Positions 45,076 to 54,521 of a stretch of 64,000 nucleotides of DNA are shown here, piece by piece. The position numbers and the translations under genes are program-made. The stretch lies in the NCBI GenBank assembly GCA_029066805.1, contig JAIEFT010000024.1, positions 1 through 64,000 of the forward strand. The letters are read 5' to 3'. Every line of letters begins with the position of its first letter. Within the stretch, counting starts at the first letter, position 1. Under the pieces are notes generated by a model. It was given only the letters and a program-made list of their open reading frames with translations, was not told the origin of the DNA and made no database searches. Source of the DNA: Clostridiales bacterium (GTDB lineage Bacteria; Bacillota; Clostridia; Christensenellales; Pumilibacteraceae).

Positions 45076-46917
45076 CTAATCGAGTTTGTCAAGCAGCTTG
45101 CGGTCGGCTTCGATGCGCTTAAGATTGCGAATAGATTTTTCACGGGATTTGGCGAGCTTGCGCTCCGTCAAGTACAGTTCTCTATCCTCCGGCGTGAGCG
45201 TATTCAAAAAGTCCTCTTGAGCCTGCTTTCTGCGCTCCGCCGCCGCCTTACGCTTTGCTTTCTGCTCGGGCGTGAGCGGCTTACTTGCGCGCTTTTTAGG
45301 CGGATTCTGCGATTTGTGTTCCGCTACTTTAAGCTGTTCTTCAGGCGTGAGCGGCGAGGCTTCCACAAGCAATTCGCGCAGTCTTGCCGCACGCTTGAGC
45401 TCGCGCTCTGCCGTAACTTCACGGTACTTTAAGTATGCCTCACGCGACATATCTTGAGTCTTTTTTTCCTCGCGCTTTCTGCGCCGCGCTTCCTTTTGCT
45501 CTTCGGTAAGCGGCTTGCGCGTCTTTTTGGTTTGACCCTGCGACGGCTTTTCCTGTTTTTCTTGTTTTTTCTGTTTTTCTTGTCCGGGCTGTTGCTCGAC
45601 TTCGGGTTGCGCACTCGCCGCGCTCGGCAATGCCGCCGTTTGCTCCTCGTACTGCGGCGAAGGAAGCTCCGCCACCGTCGGGATTTGGCGCGACACGGCT
45701 TGAGCCTGCTCGTTGCTAAGCAATGCTTCCGGTCCGAGCGTTACGCCGGGCTGAGGAAGCTCGGGGTATTCCACGTTCTTCTCGAGCGGCTGACCCTCGA
45801 AGAATTCGGGGGCTGCCGGCATGCTCGTTAAACCTATTTCCTCTATGTTCGGCGCGATGTCGGTTTTTATCCTGACGCCCTGTTGACACAGTATTATACC
45901 GTCGGGAGTATTCACCGGCGTGAGAATTATATTCTTCCCGCCCGAAAGCGTGGTGAGTATCAAAGTCTGCCCGTCCTCGGCCTGCCTGAGCGTTGCGCCG
46001 GCGGACAGCGCTGCCGCAAGCGAGCCCGGGGTGTCGGGCGCAGGCAAGCTGTCTAATATAGCGGCCGTTTCGGGAGTCTGCGGCAATTCAAATGTGGTTG
46101 CGCGGATAAACTCGTTTAGCCGTTCCGCAATCATTTTGCTTTCCGCACTGCTCTTCGGTTCTTCCGTGACCATGCCGAGCACGTCCAAAACCGCAGTGAT
46201 TTCGTTAATATTGTCATATCTGAGATTGACGGTACTAAGCGCTTCCGAGCTCTTCTTGAGCGCGGCGTTCTCGAGCGCTTTTCTCGCTTCTGTTTTGTTT
46301 ATATAGTATATAGTCAGCCAGGCAACTACTACTATAAACAACACAAATATGAGCACGCTCGCGCCGAGCGCCGACGCAAAGAATCCGAACAGCGCGCCGA
46401 AAAACCCGACTTTTTTGCCTGTGTATATGCCTACAACGTCCTCCCACGCCGGACGGATAGAATCCGCGCCGCCGGCGTTGTCGCCGCGCGTGGTGAAGAT
46501 TGTTCTGCCGTCGGCGTCCGTTGATTTGCCAATGACGCGGTGCGTCAAAAGGATACTCTCGCCGTTCACGTTTTTTGCTTTGAACGTGATAACCGTTCCG
46601 TCCTTGGCGTCCTCGGACGAGCTCACCTTGATTTCCGACACGTCCTTGGGTTTTGTCCCGACAATCATACTTCCCTTGGGGATTGCGGGTTCCATGGAAT
46701 CGGACACTATCGAGAACAACCGATATTCTCCGAACGTTGTATAGTAGTCCTCCATGAACATAGAAAGCAACGCGTTAACAGTCAGCGCAATTAGGATAAT
46801 AACCAATAAGATCACGCCGAAAATGCCAAAGCCGCGCGCAACTTTGCTACGCTTTTTTTTAGGCCGCTGTTGTTGAACAACATCCCCCGATTCGTTCTGT
46901 TGCACTTCGTTCTCCAT
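45076..46917 (-). CDS. SipW-like (ER/archaeal-type) signal peptidase I with long charged C-terminal extension
   Basis: FSIVSDSMEPAIPKGSMIV, ILLTHRVIG, FTTRGDNAGGAD; second TM then K/E/Q-rich region; start set at ATG 46917 (MENEVQQ). Confidence 0.8.
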   Translation of the reverse strand: MENEVQQNESGDVVQQQRPKKKRSKVARGFGIFGVILLVIILIALTVNALLSMFMEDYYTTFGEYRLFSIVSDSMEPAIPKGSMIVGTKPKDVSEIKVSSSEDAKDGTVITFKAKNVNGESILLTHRVIGKSTDADGRTIFTTRGDNAGGADSIRPAWEDVVGIYTGKKVGFFGALFGFFASALGASVLIFVLFIVVVAWLTIYYINKTEARKALENAALKKSSEALSTVNLRYDNINEITAVLDVLGMVTEEPKSSAESKMIAERLNEFIRATTFELPQTPETAAILDSLPAPDTPGSLAAALSAGATLRQAEDGQTLILTTLSGGKNIILTPVNTPDGIILCQQGVRIKTDIAPNIEEIGLTSMPAAPEFFEGQPLEKNVEYPELPQPGVTLGPEALLSNEQAQAVSRQIPTVAELPSPQYEEQTAALPSAASAQPEVEQQPGQEKQKKQEKQEKPSQGQTKKTRKPLTEEQKEARRRKREEKKTQDMSREAYLKYREVTAERELKRAARLRELLVEASPLTPEEQLKVAEHKSQNPPKKRASKPLTPEQKAKRKAAAERRKQAQEDFLNTLTPEDRELYLTERKLAKSREKSIRNLKRIEADRKLLDKLD

Positions 46918-46927
46918 AATTATGTTT

Positions 46928-46956
46928 ATTATACCACTTATTATTTTGCATGTCAA
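46928..46956 (-). promoter_or_regulatory. promoter of SipW-like gene TTGACA-N17-TATAAT, predicted +1 4 nt before ATG
   Basis: perfect consensus hexamers; no SD. Confidence 0.7.
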
Positions 46957-47018
46957 TACACATTATAATATTTCTATAGCCGATTTTTTTAATATTGTTT
47001 GAATATTAACGTTAATAC

Positions 47019-47047
47019 TTGCTTAATTTTACATGCGGTGATATAAT
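47019..47047 (+). promoter_or_regulatory. promoter of small ORF TTGCTT-N17-TATAAT, predicted +1 on the ATG
   Basis: hexamers and spacing read directly. Confidence 0.65.
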
Positions 47048-47053
47048 ATCGTT

Positions 47054-47212
47054 ATGACAAACTTGGAACTTATGCGATTATCCGAAAACGCCGACGAGGA
47101 CGCGTTTGAACAAGAAGACTTTCCTCAACGAAAAAAGTCCGCCAAGGAATTGTACGACGAGTTTTACGACGACGTAAAACAACCGTCGCGTTACATCAAA
47201 GAGGACTGGTAG
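47054..47212 (+). CDS. 52-aa acidic small protein (absent from the ORF track)
   Basis: MTNLELMRLSENADEDAFEQEDFPQRKKSAKELYDEFYDDVKQPSRYIKEDW* directly after a consensus promoter and before a terminator. Confidence 0.6.
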   Translation: MTNLELMRLSENADEDAFEQEDFPQRKKSAKELYDEFYDDVKQPSRYIKEDW

Positions 47213-47220
47213 TTTATTTG

Positions 47221-47290
47221 ATCCGTAATTAAGGATGAGATTCTTCGCTGCGCGCATATGCGCTCGCTCTGAATGACAAATAATTTAATT
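47221..47290. repeat. dispersed intergenic palindrome, copy 2 (half element)
   Basis: AAGGATGAGATTCTTCGCTGCGCGC...CTCTGAATGACAAATAATTTAATTGCAC. Confidence 0.65.
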
Positions 47291-47294
47291 GCAC

Positions 47295-47326
47295 AAAAAA
47301 ATCCCGAATTAGAACGGGATTTTTTT
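47295..47326. terminator. bidirectional intrinsic terminator
   Basis: AAAAAAATCCCG-AATTAGAA-CGGGATTTTTTT. Confidence 0.9.
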
Positions 47327-47342
47327 GTTGCTTTATTATTGT

Positions 47343-48002
47343 TTATTTCGTGCCGAAAAGGCGGTCGCCTGCGTCGCCGAGTCCGGGCAAGATGTATCCG
47401 TTTTCGTTGAGCTTTTGGTCGAGCACAGCTACGAAAATCTTTACGTCGGGATGAGCCGTGGCGAGCTTTTCAACACCCTCGGGCGCGGCTATGATCGACA
47501 TCTGGCGAATCTCCTTGCAGCCCTTGCGCTTGAGTAGATCGATCGCCGCCGCCGCGCTGCCGCCCGTCGCAAGCATGGGATCGAGCACTATTGCCCGCAT
47601 GTTTTGTATGCCTTGCGGAAGCTTGCAGTAGTATTCCTGCGGCTCTAATGTCTCCTCGTCGCGATACATGCCTATATGCCCTACCTTAGCCGTCGGGAAC
47701 AGCGTATGCACGCCGGCGACCATGCCGAGCCCTGCACGCAGCACAGGCACAACCGCTATCGAGTTTTCGTTTACCATTTGCTGTTTGCACTTGGTGAGCG
47801 GCGTGGTTATTTCCACTTCATGCGTGGGCACGTCCTTGAACGCCTCGTAAGTGAGCAACATTGTTATCTCTTCTACAAGCTCGCGAAAGTCTTTCGTCTT
47901 GGTGTCAACCGAGCGCAGCATAGCTATCTTGTGGTTGATGAGCGGGTGATTTAATATTGTTACGTTGTCGAATTGTTTCATCATATTCTCAGCTGTTTTC
48001 AT
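47343..48002 (-). CDS. upp: uracil phosphoribosyltransferase
   Basis: [66 protein letters not shown]. Confidence 0.97.
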   Translation of the reverse strand: MKTAENMMKQFDNVTILNHPLINHKIAMLRSVDTKTKDFRELVEEITMLLTYEAFKDVPTHEVEITTPLTKCKQQMVNENSIAVVPVLRAGLGMVAGVHTLFPTAKVGHIGMYRDEETLEPQEYYCKLPQGIQNMRAIVLDPMLATGGSAAAAIDLLKRKGCKEIRQMSIIAAPEGVEKLATAHPDVKIFVAVLDQKLNENGYILPGLGDAGDRLFGTK

Positions 48003-48006
48003 AATT

Positions 48007-49494
48007 TTACTCGCCGTCTTTAGTTGCAGCGGCTTCTTGCTCCGCTTGCGCTTCGGGCTGTGCTACAGTGTCGGGAGTTTCCGCCTGCGCTTCGGGCTGT
48101 GCGATTTCCGCATTGTCGGCTTTTTTGTCGCCGAGGTTGACAAGAAGGTTTGTAACAATGCCGAGTATAAGCGCACACGCAACCGCGGTGAGAGTGACCT
48201 TACCAATGCTGAGCACCATGCCGCCTACACCCGCGATAAGGATGATGCAGACCGTGAACAGATTGCGGTTTTCATTAAGGTCGACTTTTTGTATCATCTT
48301 AAGACCGGATACTGCGATAAAGCCGTAAAGCGCGATACATACGCCGCCCATTACGCACTTAGGAATGCTGGCAAGGAACAGAGTGAACGGCGCGAGGAAT
48401 GCGGCAAGGATCGCCATGCACGCCGTTACAAAAATCGTTATTACCGAAGCGTTGCGCGAAATTGCCACGCAACCTACCGATTCGCCGTAAGTGGTGTTGG
48501 GGCAACCACCAAAGAATGCGCCGACCATCGAGCCGACACCGTCGCCTAAAAGCGTGCGGTGAAGTCCGGGATCTTTAAGAAGATCTTGCTCGATAATGGA
48601 CGAGATGTTTTTGTGGTCGGCAAGGTGTTCCGCAAACACGACGAACGCAACCGGAATGTACGCAACTGCGACAGTGCCTATATACGCACCGATATTTGCG
48701 TTGCCGTAACCGCCGCCATGCGCATTGAACGCCGTCAAGAACGTAAAGTCGGGATACCACGCAGAAGCCTGTCCAAGCGTACCAAAAGTTTCAAAGTTGA
48801 TTATGCGCATAGCTTCCGCGCCTTCGATATAACTGAAAGCGGTGAAGATAGCGGCAAGCGCGTAGCCCGCAAGTATACCGATAATGAACGGTATCATCTT
48901 CATCATCTTTTTTCCGTATACCGAACAAGCAACAGTAACGCCCAGCGTTACAAGACCGCAAATCAAGCACAACCACGCAGTTGTGTCCATTATGTAGCCG
49001 TTTCCGAGGTTTTGAGCATAGCCGTAAAATCCGCTGCTAACCAAATCCTTGACGGCATTGCCCGAAAGCGAAAGACCGATGATGGCGACCGTAGGTCCGA
49101 TAACAACCGCAGGCATAAGCTTGTCTATCCATTTTGTTCCGACAAACTTAACAATCACTGCAATCAGAACATACACAAGCCCCGCAAATATAGCGCCGAG
49201 AATAATTCCCAAATAGCCGAGCGACGCAGTTGCCGCACCGCCGAACGCCGCAAGCATTGAGCCGATAAAGGCAAACGAGCTGCCTAAGAACACGGGGCTT
49301 TTAAACTTAGTGAACAGTAAGTACACTATTGTACCGACGCCCGCACCGAAAAGCGCCGCAGAAGTCTGCATGCCGTTGTCTACAATCATAGGGACTGCAA
49401 TAGTTGCAGCAAGGATTGCAAGGAGTTGTTGTAGCGCAAACAAAATCAACCGACCGGTTTTCGGTCTGTCTTTTACGCCGTAGATCATTTCCAT
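48007..49494 (-). CDS. uraA: uracil/xanthine permease (NCS2 family)
   Basis: [27 protein letters not shown]; adjacent to upp. Confidence 0.92.
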   Translation of the reverse strand: MEMIYGVKDRPKTGRLILFALQQLLAILAATIAVPMIVDNGMQTSAALFGAGVGTIVYLLFTKFKSPVFLGSSFAFIGSMLAAFGGAATASLGYLGIILGAIFAGLVYVLIAVIVKFVGTKWIDKLMPAVVIGPTVAIIGLSLSGNAVKDLVSSGFYGYAQNLGNGYIMDTTAWLCLICGLVTLGVTVACSVYGKKMMKMIPFIIGILAGYALAAIFTAFSYIEGAEAMRIINFETFGTLGQASAWYPDFTFLTAFNAHGGGYGNANIGAYIGTVAVAYIPVAFVVFAEHLADHKNISSIIEQDLLKDPGLHRTLLGDGVGSMVGAFFGGCPNTTYGESVGCVAISRNASVITIFVTACMAILAAFLAPFTLFLASIPKCVMGGVCIALYGFIAVSGLKMIQKVDLNENRNLFTVCIILIAGVGGMVLSIGKVTLTAVACALILGIVTNLLVNLGDKKADNAEIAQPEAQAETPDTVAQPEAQAEQEAAATKDGE

Positions 49495-49608
49495 ATTGGC
49501 TTTCTCCTATTGTGTTGAATTTGCCCTTTTCATGAGCTCTACCGACTATAATAACAGATATCTACACGCTTGTCAATGTTACGACATAAATTTGTTTAAA
49601 AAATTTAA

Positions 49609-49760
49609 AAAGGATGAGATTCCTCGCGTTGCTCGGAATAAAGCTTCGCCTTGCTTCGTAGGACAAATAATTTTCTTGTCATCCTGAACGAAGTGAAGAA
49701 TCTCATCCTTAATGCGGCGAACGCCGCCATAATTCTGCATTCTTAATTCTGAATTATAAT
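49609..49760. repeat. dispersed composite intergenic palindrome, copy 3
   Basis: AGGATGAGATTCCTCGC...GTCATCCTGAACGAAGTGAAGAATCTCATCC then AATGCGGC-gaac-GCCGCC and AATTCTGCATTCTTAATTCTGAATT. Confidence 0.8.
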
Positions 49761-50416
49761 ATCGCCTTATACCCCATGCCGCGCACTGTAACTATCTTGT
49801 CGCGGTGGTTCTCCCCCAACGACTTGCGCAGCATCTTGATATGCGTATCAACGGTACGGTCGTCGCCGTAATAGTCGAAGCCCCAAATCTTGTCGAGCAG
49901 CTCCTGACGTGTAAACGCTTTGCCGTTGTACCGCGCGAGCAGGAACATCAGCTCGCATTCCTTGGGCGTCATGGGTACGCGCTTACCCGCAATGAACACA
50001 GCACAGCCCGCAAAGTCAATCGTAAGGTCGCCCGAGGTCATTTTGTCCTCGCTCATAGCGCCTCTGCGCATGATTGCCGCCGCGCGCGCCATAAGCTCTT
50101 TCGGGCTGAAGGGCTTGGTGACATAATCGTCCACGCCCATCTCGAACCCGTGCAGCTTGTCGTACTCTTCTACACGTGCGGAAAGCATGATTATAGGCGT
50201 GTTCTTGGTTTTGCGAATCTCTTTGGTCGCAGAAAACCCGTCAAGCTTGGGCATCATCGCGTCCATAATGATCATGTCAAAGTCGGTTTCGCGCGCTTTT
50301 TTGACAGCGTCCATGCCGTCGGCAGCGAACTCCGTTTCGTAGCCCTCGAACTCGCAATATTCCTTTATTACTTGACGAATACCCTGTTCATCGTCCGCTA
50401 TAAGAAATTTTGCCAT
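49754..50416 (-). CDS. OmpR/PhoB-family response regulator
   Basis: FLIADDEQGIRQVI, MDAMMPKLDGF, GVDDYVTKPFSPKEL; winged HTH KAFTRQELLDKIWGFDYYGDDRTVDTHIKMLRKSL. Confidence 0.93.
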   Translation of the reverse strand: MAKFLIADDEQGIRQVIKEYCEFEGYETEFAADGMDAVKKARETDFDMIIMDAMMPKLDGFSATKEIRKTKNTPIIMLSARVEEYDKLHGFEMGVDDYVTKPFSPKELMARAAAIMRRGAMSEDKMTSGDLTIDFAGCAVFIAGKRVPMTPKECELMFLLARYNGKAFTRQELLDKIWGFDYYGDDRTVDTHIKMLRKSLGENHRDKIVTVRGMGYKAIL

Positions 50417-50598
50417 TTAAGACTATGCCCTCCGTCGTATATTGTTTGCGGTCACGGGTGTTCCTATTGGGATTGAACATCCGTATTTTCATTATACCAA
50501 ACATATATGTGCAAATCACGCAATATCTGTATTCGGCATGTGAAAACGTGTGTAAAGCATTCCCTCCTTTGCTGTCTTATCTTCCTTGAAAAACTAAT

Positions 50599-53500
50599 TT
50601 ACTTTATTTTGATTGCGCTTAGTATTTTTGTGAGGATCGTCACAATAAAGTAGCTTGCCAGCACGACCGTTGCAACAAAGCACACCTGCGTGAAATCGAG
50701 CCCCACAATACCTATGTCGGGCATTACGTAAATAAATGCTGCCGTCAAAGCTACATCGCTTATCATTAGCACCGTGCGGAACGTATTGAACGGCTCGCAC
50801 TGCTTGAACAGAACCATCATACCGACGCACGTGATTGCAATGACCATCATGGATATAAGCGTCGGCGGATACTTATCCGCGCTTGTCATAGGCAGGTTGA
50901 AGAACATGTTGTAAATGTACATTGCCATAACGCCGAGCACCAACGCCACCCCGCCCGGCACGGCGCGTGCCGTAACGTTGGATAGGAACTTGCCGCGAAT
51001 AATGTTTTTGTTGCCTTGAAGCGCGAGGAAGAACGACGGTATGCCGATAATACAAACCTCAAGAGCCATCAAATTGTTGGTGGCAAGCGGGTACGTCTTT
51101 TGCATTGCCAAAAACACTATTGACAGCACAATCGACATGAATGTTTTCATCAGGAACATCGCCGACGACGCCTGAATATTATTGACAACGCGCCTACCCT
51201 CCATAACGACGTCTGGCATGGACGTGAAGTCGTTGTTGAGTAGCACCAAGTGGCTGACGTTGCGCGCAGCTTCCGCGCCCGACGCCATTGCTACCGAGCA
51301 GTCCGCCTCGCGCATAGCGAGTATGTCGTTTACGCCGTCGCCCGTCATTGCGACCGTGTGGTTCTTGGACTTGATCGAGCAGATGAGCAGGCGTTTTTGC
51401 TCGGGCGTAACCCTGCCGAACACAGTGTACTTGTTTGCCGCCTCTATTACGTCTTGGTCGGAGAAGCCCTCGAGCGACACGTACATTTCGGCGTTTTCCA
51501 CACCGACGCGCCTTGCAACCTCTGACACGGTCATGGGGTTGTCGCCGGAAATGACCTTGACTGCGACGTTATTCTCCTTGAACCAGCGAATTGTTTCTAT
51601 CGCGTCCTCGCGAATATGATCCTCTATTACAAGCAAGCACACCGGTCTGCGCACGGCGGGGAGTTTTTCGCCCACTATATCCGCCGGCGAATGCGCAAGC
51701 ACCATTACGCGGAAACCGTTGGAGGCATTTTCGTTGATCAGCCGCTCTATGCGCACGCCCATATCCTTAAGCACAAACTCGGGCGCGCCAAGCATATACG
51801 TACCCTCGCCCTCAAACGACACTGCGGACAGCTTGCGCTGTGACGAGAACGGCAAAACCGCCTTGGGATTGAGCTTTTTGCTGTACCCGAATTTGTTGGC
51901 GAGCGCGAGCGCCGTCTGATTATTATCACCGGTAGCGGTAAGCATCGAACCTATTATTTCGGCAAGCGAATAATCGCTCTCGAACCCTTTAATCTCGATC
52001 ACATTGTTTACTTCCATCGACCCGTCGGTGATAGTGCCCGTCTTGTCAAGGCACAGCACGTCCACGCGCGCGAGCATTTCTATACAGTACAAATCCTGAA
52101 CAAGCGTCTGTTTGCGCGCAAGGCGTATAACCGACGCGGCAAGCGCAAGCGACGTGAGCAAGAACATACCCGAAGGTATCATACCGATTATCGAACCCGC
52201 CGCGCCCGTAACTATTCTGTTCCAGTCGGCATACGTAGCGGTACTGCCCGACGGTACGACGTCGCGGTAGGCTATCCATACCGTGAGCGCGCCGATAGCT
52301 ATAATAAACGGCGACAGAACCTTAATAATAAGCTTGATGGACGCCATTAGCTCGCTCTTGGGCTTTCTGTACTTTTTGGCGTGCGACGTGAGCGTTTCCA
52401 CATAATTTGCCGCACCCACCTTATCGACGCGAGCTACGACAGACCCGCTGCTTATAAACGAACCGCTGTACAGCACGTCGCCCACCCGCTTCTTTACGGG
52501 CTCGCTCTCGCCGGTCAGCATTGACTCGTTTACCTCGCACTCGCCCTTTACTACAATAGAGTCGGTGCAAATCTGCTTGCCCATTTCGAAGCAGATAATG
52601 TCGTCAAGCACAACGTCCGCCGTGGGGATCACGCAACGCTCGCCGTCGCGAATGACCACAGCGCTCGGCGCGGACACAAGTGACAGCTTGTCTATTTTTA
52701 TCTTGGATCGTATTTCCTGAAAAATACCGATCACGACGTTTGCGGTGATAATTACTATAAAGAACAACTGAGTAGCGCCCGCGCCGACAATTAACAGCGC
52801 CGCCGCTACAATAAACGTCAGTATGTTAAAGAATGTAAATATGTTGGAAATAAAGATGGACAGATAGCTCTTGCCTGTTTTCTTTTTTACAAAGTTGTCA
52901 TACCCCTGTTCGATACGGGTCTCGACTACCTCGTTTGAAAGCCCTTGCTCGGGATCGGGGTCGTATCTATCCGCGACCGAAAGATCGACGGTCTTTTGTC
53001 TGCGTCGCTTGCCCGACTTACGCCGAGAATCCGCCGCGTCGCGACTGAGCAAAGTATGATCTATCGTCATCGATTTGTAATGATATGATGTGACAGGCTC
53101 GTCTGTAACGTCGTCGTCAAACACCGAATTGTCAATGACCGACGGGTCGATCGTCGCCCCGACGCGCGAATATCCGGACATACGGTCGTATTCCGCGTCC
53201 TTGGTTATTATGCGCTGCTCGGTCTTTTTGCTCGGCTTTTTATCGTTTTGTACCGCAGTGTCCACGGTTGCCGCAAGCTCAAGCTCCATGTACTCCTCGG
53301 GGGCAGCCATAACTAACGGCTCGTCGGTGGACGGAGCTTTCGTTTTGGGCGCTGTAGTCTTGGGTACAGTTGTTTTGGGCACAGTAGTCACCGGCGCTGT
53401 CGTCTTGGGCGACGCCGTCTTGGGCGCTGTAGTTTTTGGCGCTGTCGTCTTGGGTACAGTCGTCTTAGGCGACGTAGTAACCGGAGCTGTCGTCTTGGGC

Positions 53501-53700
53501 ATTGTCGTTTTAGGTACTGCCGTTTTAGGCGATGTCGTCTTGGGCGTTGCCGTTACAGGCGCAGTGGTCTTGGGCACAGCAGTCTTGGGCGACGTCGTTT
53601 TAGGCGATGTCGTCTTGGGCGTTGTAGTCTTAGGCTCGACCGTTTTTGTTTTGGGCGACGCGGTTTTAGGCGTCGTAGTTTTCTTTTCTTTGTCCTGCAT
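50599..53700 (-). CDS. cation-transporting P-type ATPase (possibly CtpE-like) with N-terminal Thr/Pro/Lys repeat
   Basis: LCLDKTGTITDGSMEV, MTGDGVNDILAMREADCSVAM, ESMLTGESEPVKK; about 125-residue KTTxP repeat at N-terminus. Confidence 0.88.
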   Translation of the reverse strand: MQDKEKKTTTPKTASPKTKTVEPKTTTPKTTSPKTTSPKTAVPKTTAPVTATPKTTSPKTAVPKTTMPKTTAPVTTSPKTTVPKTTAPKTTAPKTASPKTTAPVTTVPKTTVPKTTAPKTKAPSTDEPLVMAAPEEYMELELAATVDTAVQNDKKPSKKTEQRIITKDAEYDRMSGYSRVGATIDPSVIDNSVFDDDVTDEPVTSYHYKSMTIDHTLLSRDAADSRRKSGKRRRQKTVDLSVADRYDPDPEQGLSNEVVETRIEQGYDNFVKKKTGKSYLSIFISNIFTFFNILTFIVAAALLIVGAGATQLFFIVIITANVVIGIFQEIRSKIKIDKLSLVSAPSAVVIRDGERCVIPTADVVLDDIICFEMGKQICTDSIVVKGECEVNESMLTGESEPVKKRVGDVLYSGSFISSGSVVARVDKVGAANYVETLTSHAKKYRKPKSELMASIKLIIKVLSPFIIAIGALTVWIAYRDVVPSGSTATYADWNRIVTGAAGSIIGMIPSGMFLLTSLALAASVIRLARKQTLVQDLYCIEMLARVDVLCLDKTGTITDGSMEVNNVIEIKGFESDYSLAEIIGSMLTATGDNNQTALALANKFGYSKKLNPKAVLPFSSQRKLSAVSFEGEGTYMLGAPEFVLKDMGVRIERLINENASNGFRVMVLAHSPADIVGEKLPAVRRPVCLLVIEDHIREDAIETIRWFKENNVAVKVISGDNPMTVSEVARRVGVENAEMYVSLEGFSDQDVIEAANKYTVFGRVTPEQKRLLICSIKSKNHTVAMTGDGVNDILAMREADCSVAMASGAEAARNVSHLVLLNNDFTSMPDVVMEGRRVVNNIQASSAMFLMKTFMSIVLSIVFLAMQKTYPLATNNLMALEVCIIGIPSFFLALQGNKNIIRGKFLSNVTARAVPGGVALVLGVMAMYIYNMFFNLPMTSADKYPPTLISMMVIAITCVGMMVLFKQCEPFNTFRTVLMISDVALTAAFIYVMPDIGIVGLDFTQVCFVATVVLASYFIVTILTKILSAIKIK
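53325..53680 (-). repeat. degenerate 15-bp coding tandem repeat encoding (KT-T/A/S-x-P) pentapeptides
   Basis: repeated GGCGnnGTnGTcTTgGGC units on + strand; N-terminus of the 50599 gene. Confidence 0.85.
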
Positions 53701-53707
53701 ACTATTT

Positions 53708-53735
53708 AGTATATCATATAATTTTTATTTGTCAA
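53708..53735 (-). promoter_or_regulatory. promoter TTGACA-N16-TATACT of the P-type ATPase gene, predicted +1 1 nt before ATG
   Basis: hexamers read directly; no SD before ATG 53700. Confidence 0.6.
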
Positions 53736-53753
53736 GTATGCTACGACATAGTA

Positions 53754-54521
53754 TTAATCGACAAACCGCCTTAGTGCGACTCTCAGCGCTACCCTTATAA
53801 TCGCTTCCAGCACGACCGATATGACAACGGCTATTATCACAAACGCGACGAGCATTGCGGGCTGTAAATACACTTGACTCAGCTTCATCAGCATGCCCAA
53901 GCTGTTCGCCGTCTGCGCGAGGATTTCCGCGCCTATCACCGCTTTTATGTTGTACGAAAAAGTCGTGGCAAGGCTTTCCGGCAAACCGCCCGCAAGACAC
54001 GGCAGATACACCGACTTGAAAATCGTAAACCGACCGCCGCCGCACAGCAGACAAATTTCCTTTAGCTCTTGCGGGAGCGTAGCTGTGCGCGCCACCGCCG
54101 ACGAATACATAATGGGATAAATGACGAGCACGCCGAGCACGACTGGCGTAATATTTCCGCCTACTGCGAGCATGAGAATAAGCGTGACCGCCACGGCAGG
54201 CAAAGAGCGCGCCGCGCCGATTATCGGCTCTATTACTCTTTTAAAGCCGTCAAACGCAGTCGCAAGAAAGAATGTGACAAAAAACAGTGCGACCGACGCC
54301 GCAAAGCCTACTACCGAGCGAGTGAGCGTGCCGATAAGTCCGTACCAAAAATTTTCGTTTTTGAACACGTCGCCGAACGCAGCAAAAGTAGCGCCGAGTG
54401 ACGGCGCTACGAATTGCGAATTTACCGCTGCGGATATTACCCCCCACGCGCCCAAAATGAGCGCGACGGCAACGATAATGTACAGCAGATTGAATACTAT
54501 GGTGCGTTTTAGTTTATTCAC
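53754..54521 (-). CDS. ABC transporter permease (NitT/TauT/thiamine-precursor type)
   Basis: EAA-loop-like LPQELKEICLLCGGGRFTIFKSVYLPCLAGGL; six TM pattern. Confidence 0.82.
   Translation of the reverse strand: MNKLKRTIVFNLLYIIVAVALILGAWGVISAAVNSQFVAPSLGATFAAFGDVFKNENFWYGLIGTLTRSVVGFAASVALFFVTFFLATAFDGFKRVIEPIIGAARSLPAVAVTLILMLAVGGNITPVVLGVLVIYPIMYSSAVARTATLPQELKEICLLCGGGRFTIFKSVYLPCLAGGLPESLATTFSYNIKAVIGAEILAQTANSLGMLMKLSQVYLQPAMLVAFVIIAVVISVVLEAIIRVALRVALRRFVD

Noticed and set aside
44934-45143. Extended N-terminus of the 42759 ORF
   Set aside because: Passes through the promoter and the CAAAAATCCGCC-GGCGGATTTTTG terminator; start at 44933 preferred
53325-53800. Regular repeat array suggesting CRISPR, and plus-strand ORF 53090..53800
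   Set aside because: 15-bp period without spacers, in frame with the P-type ATPase; the plus ORF is its Val/Gly-rich antisense
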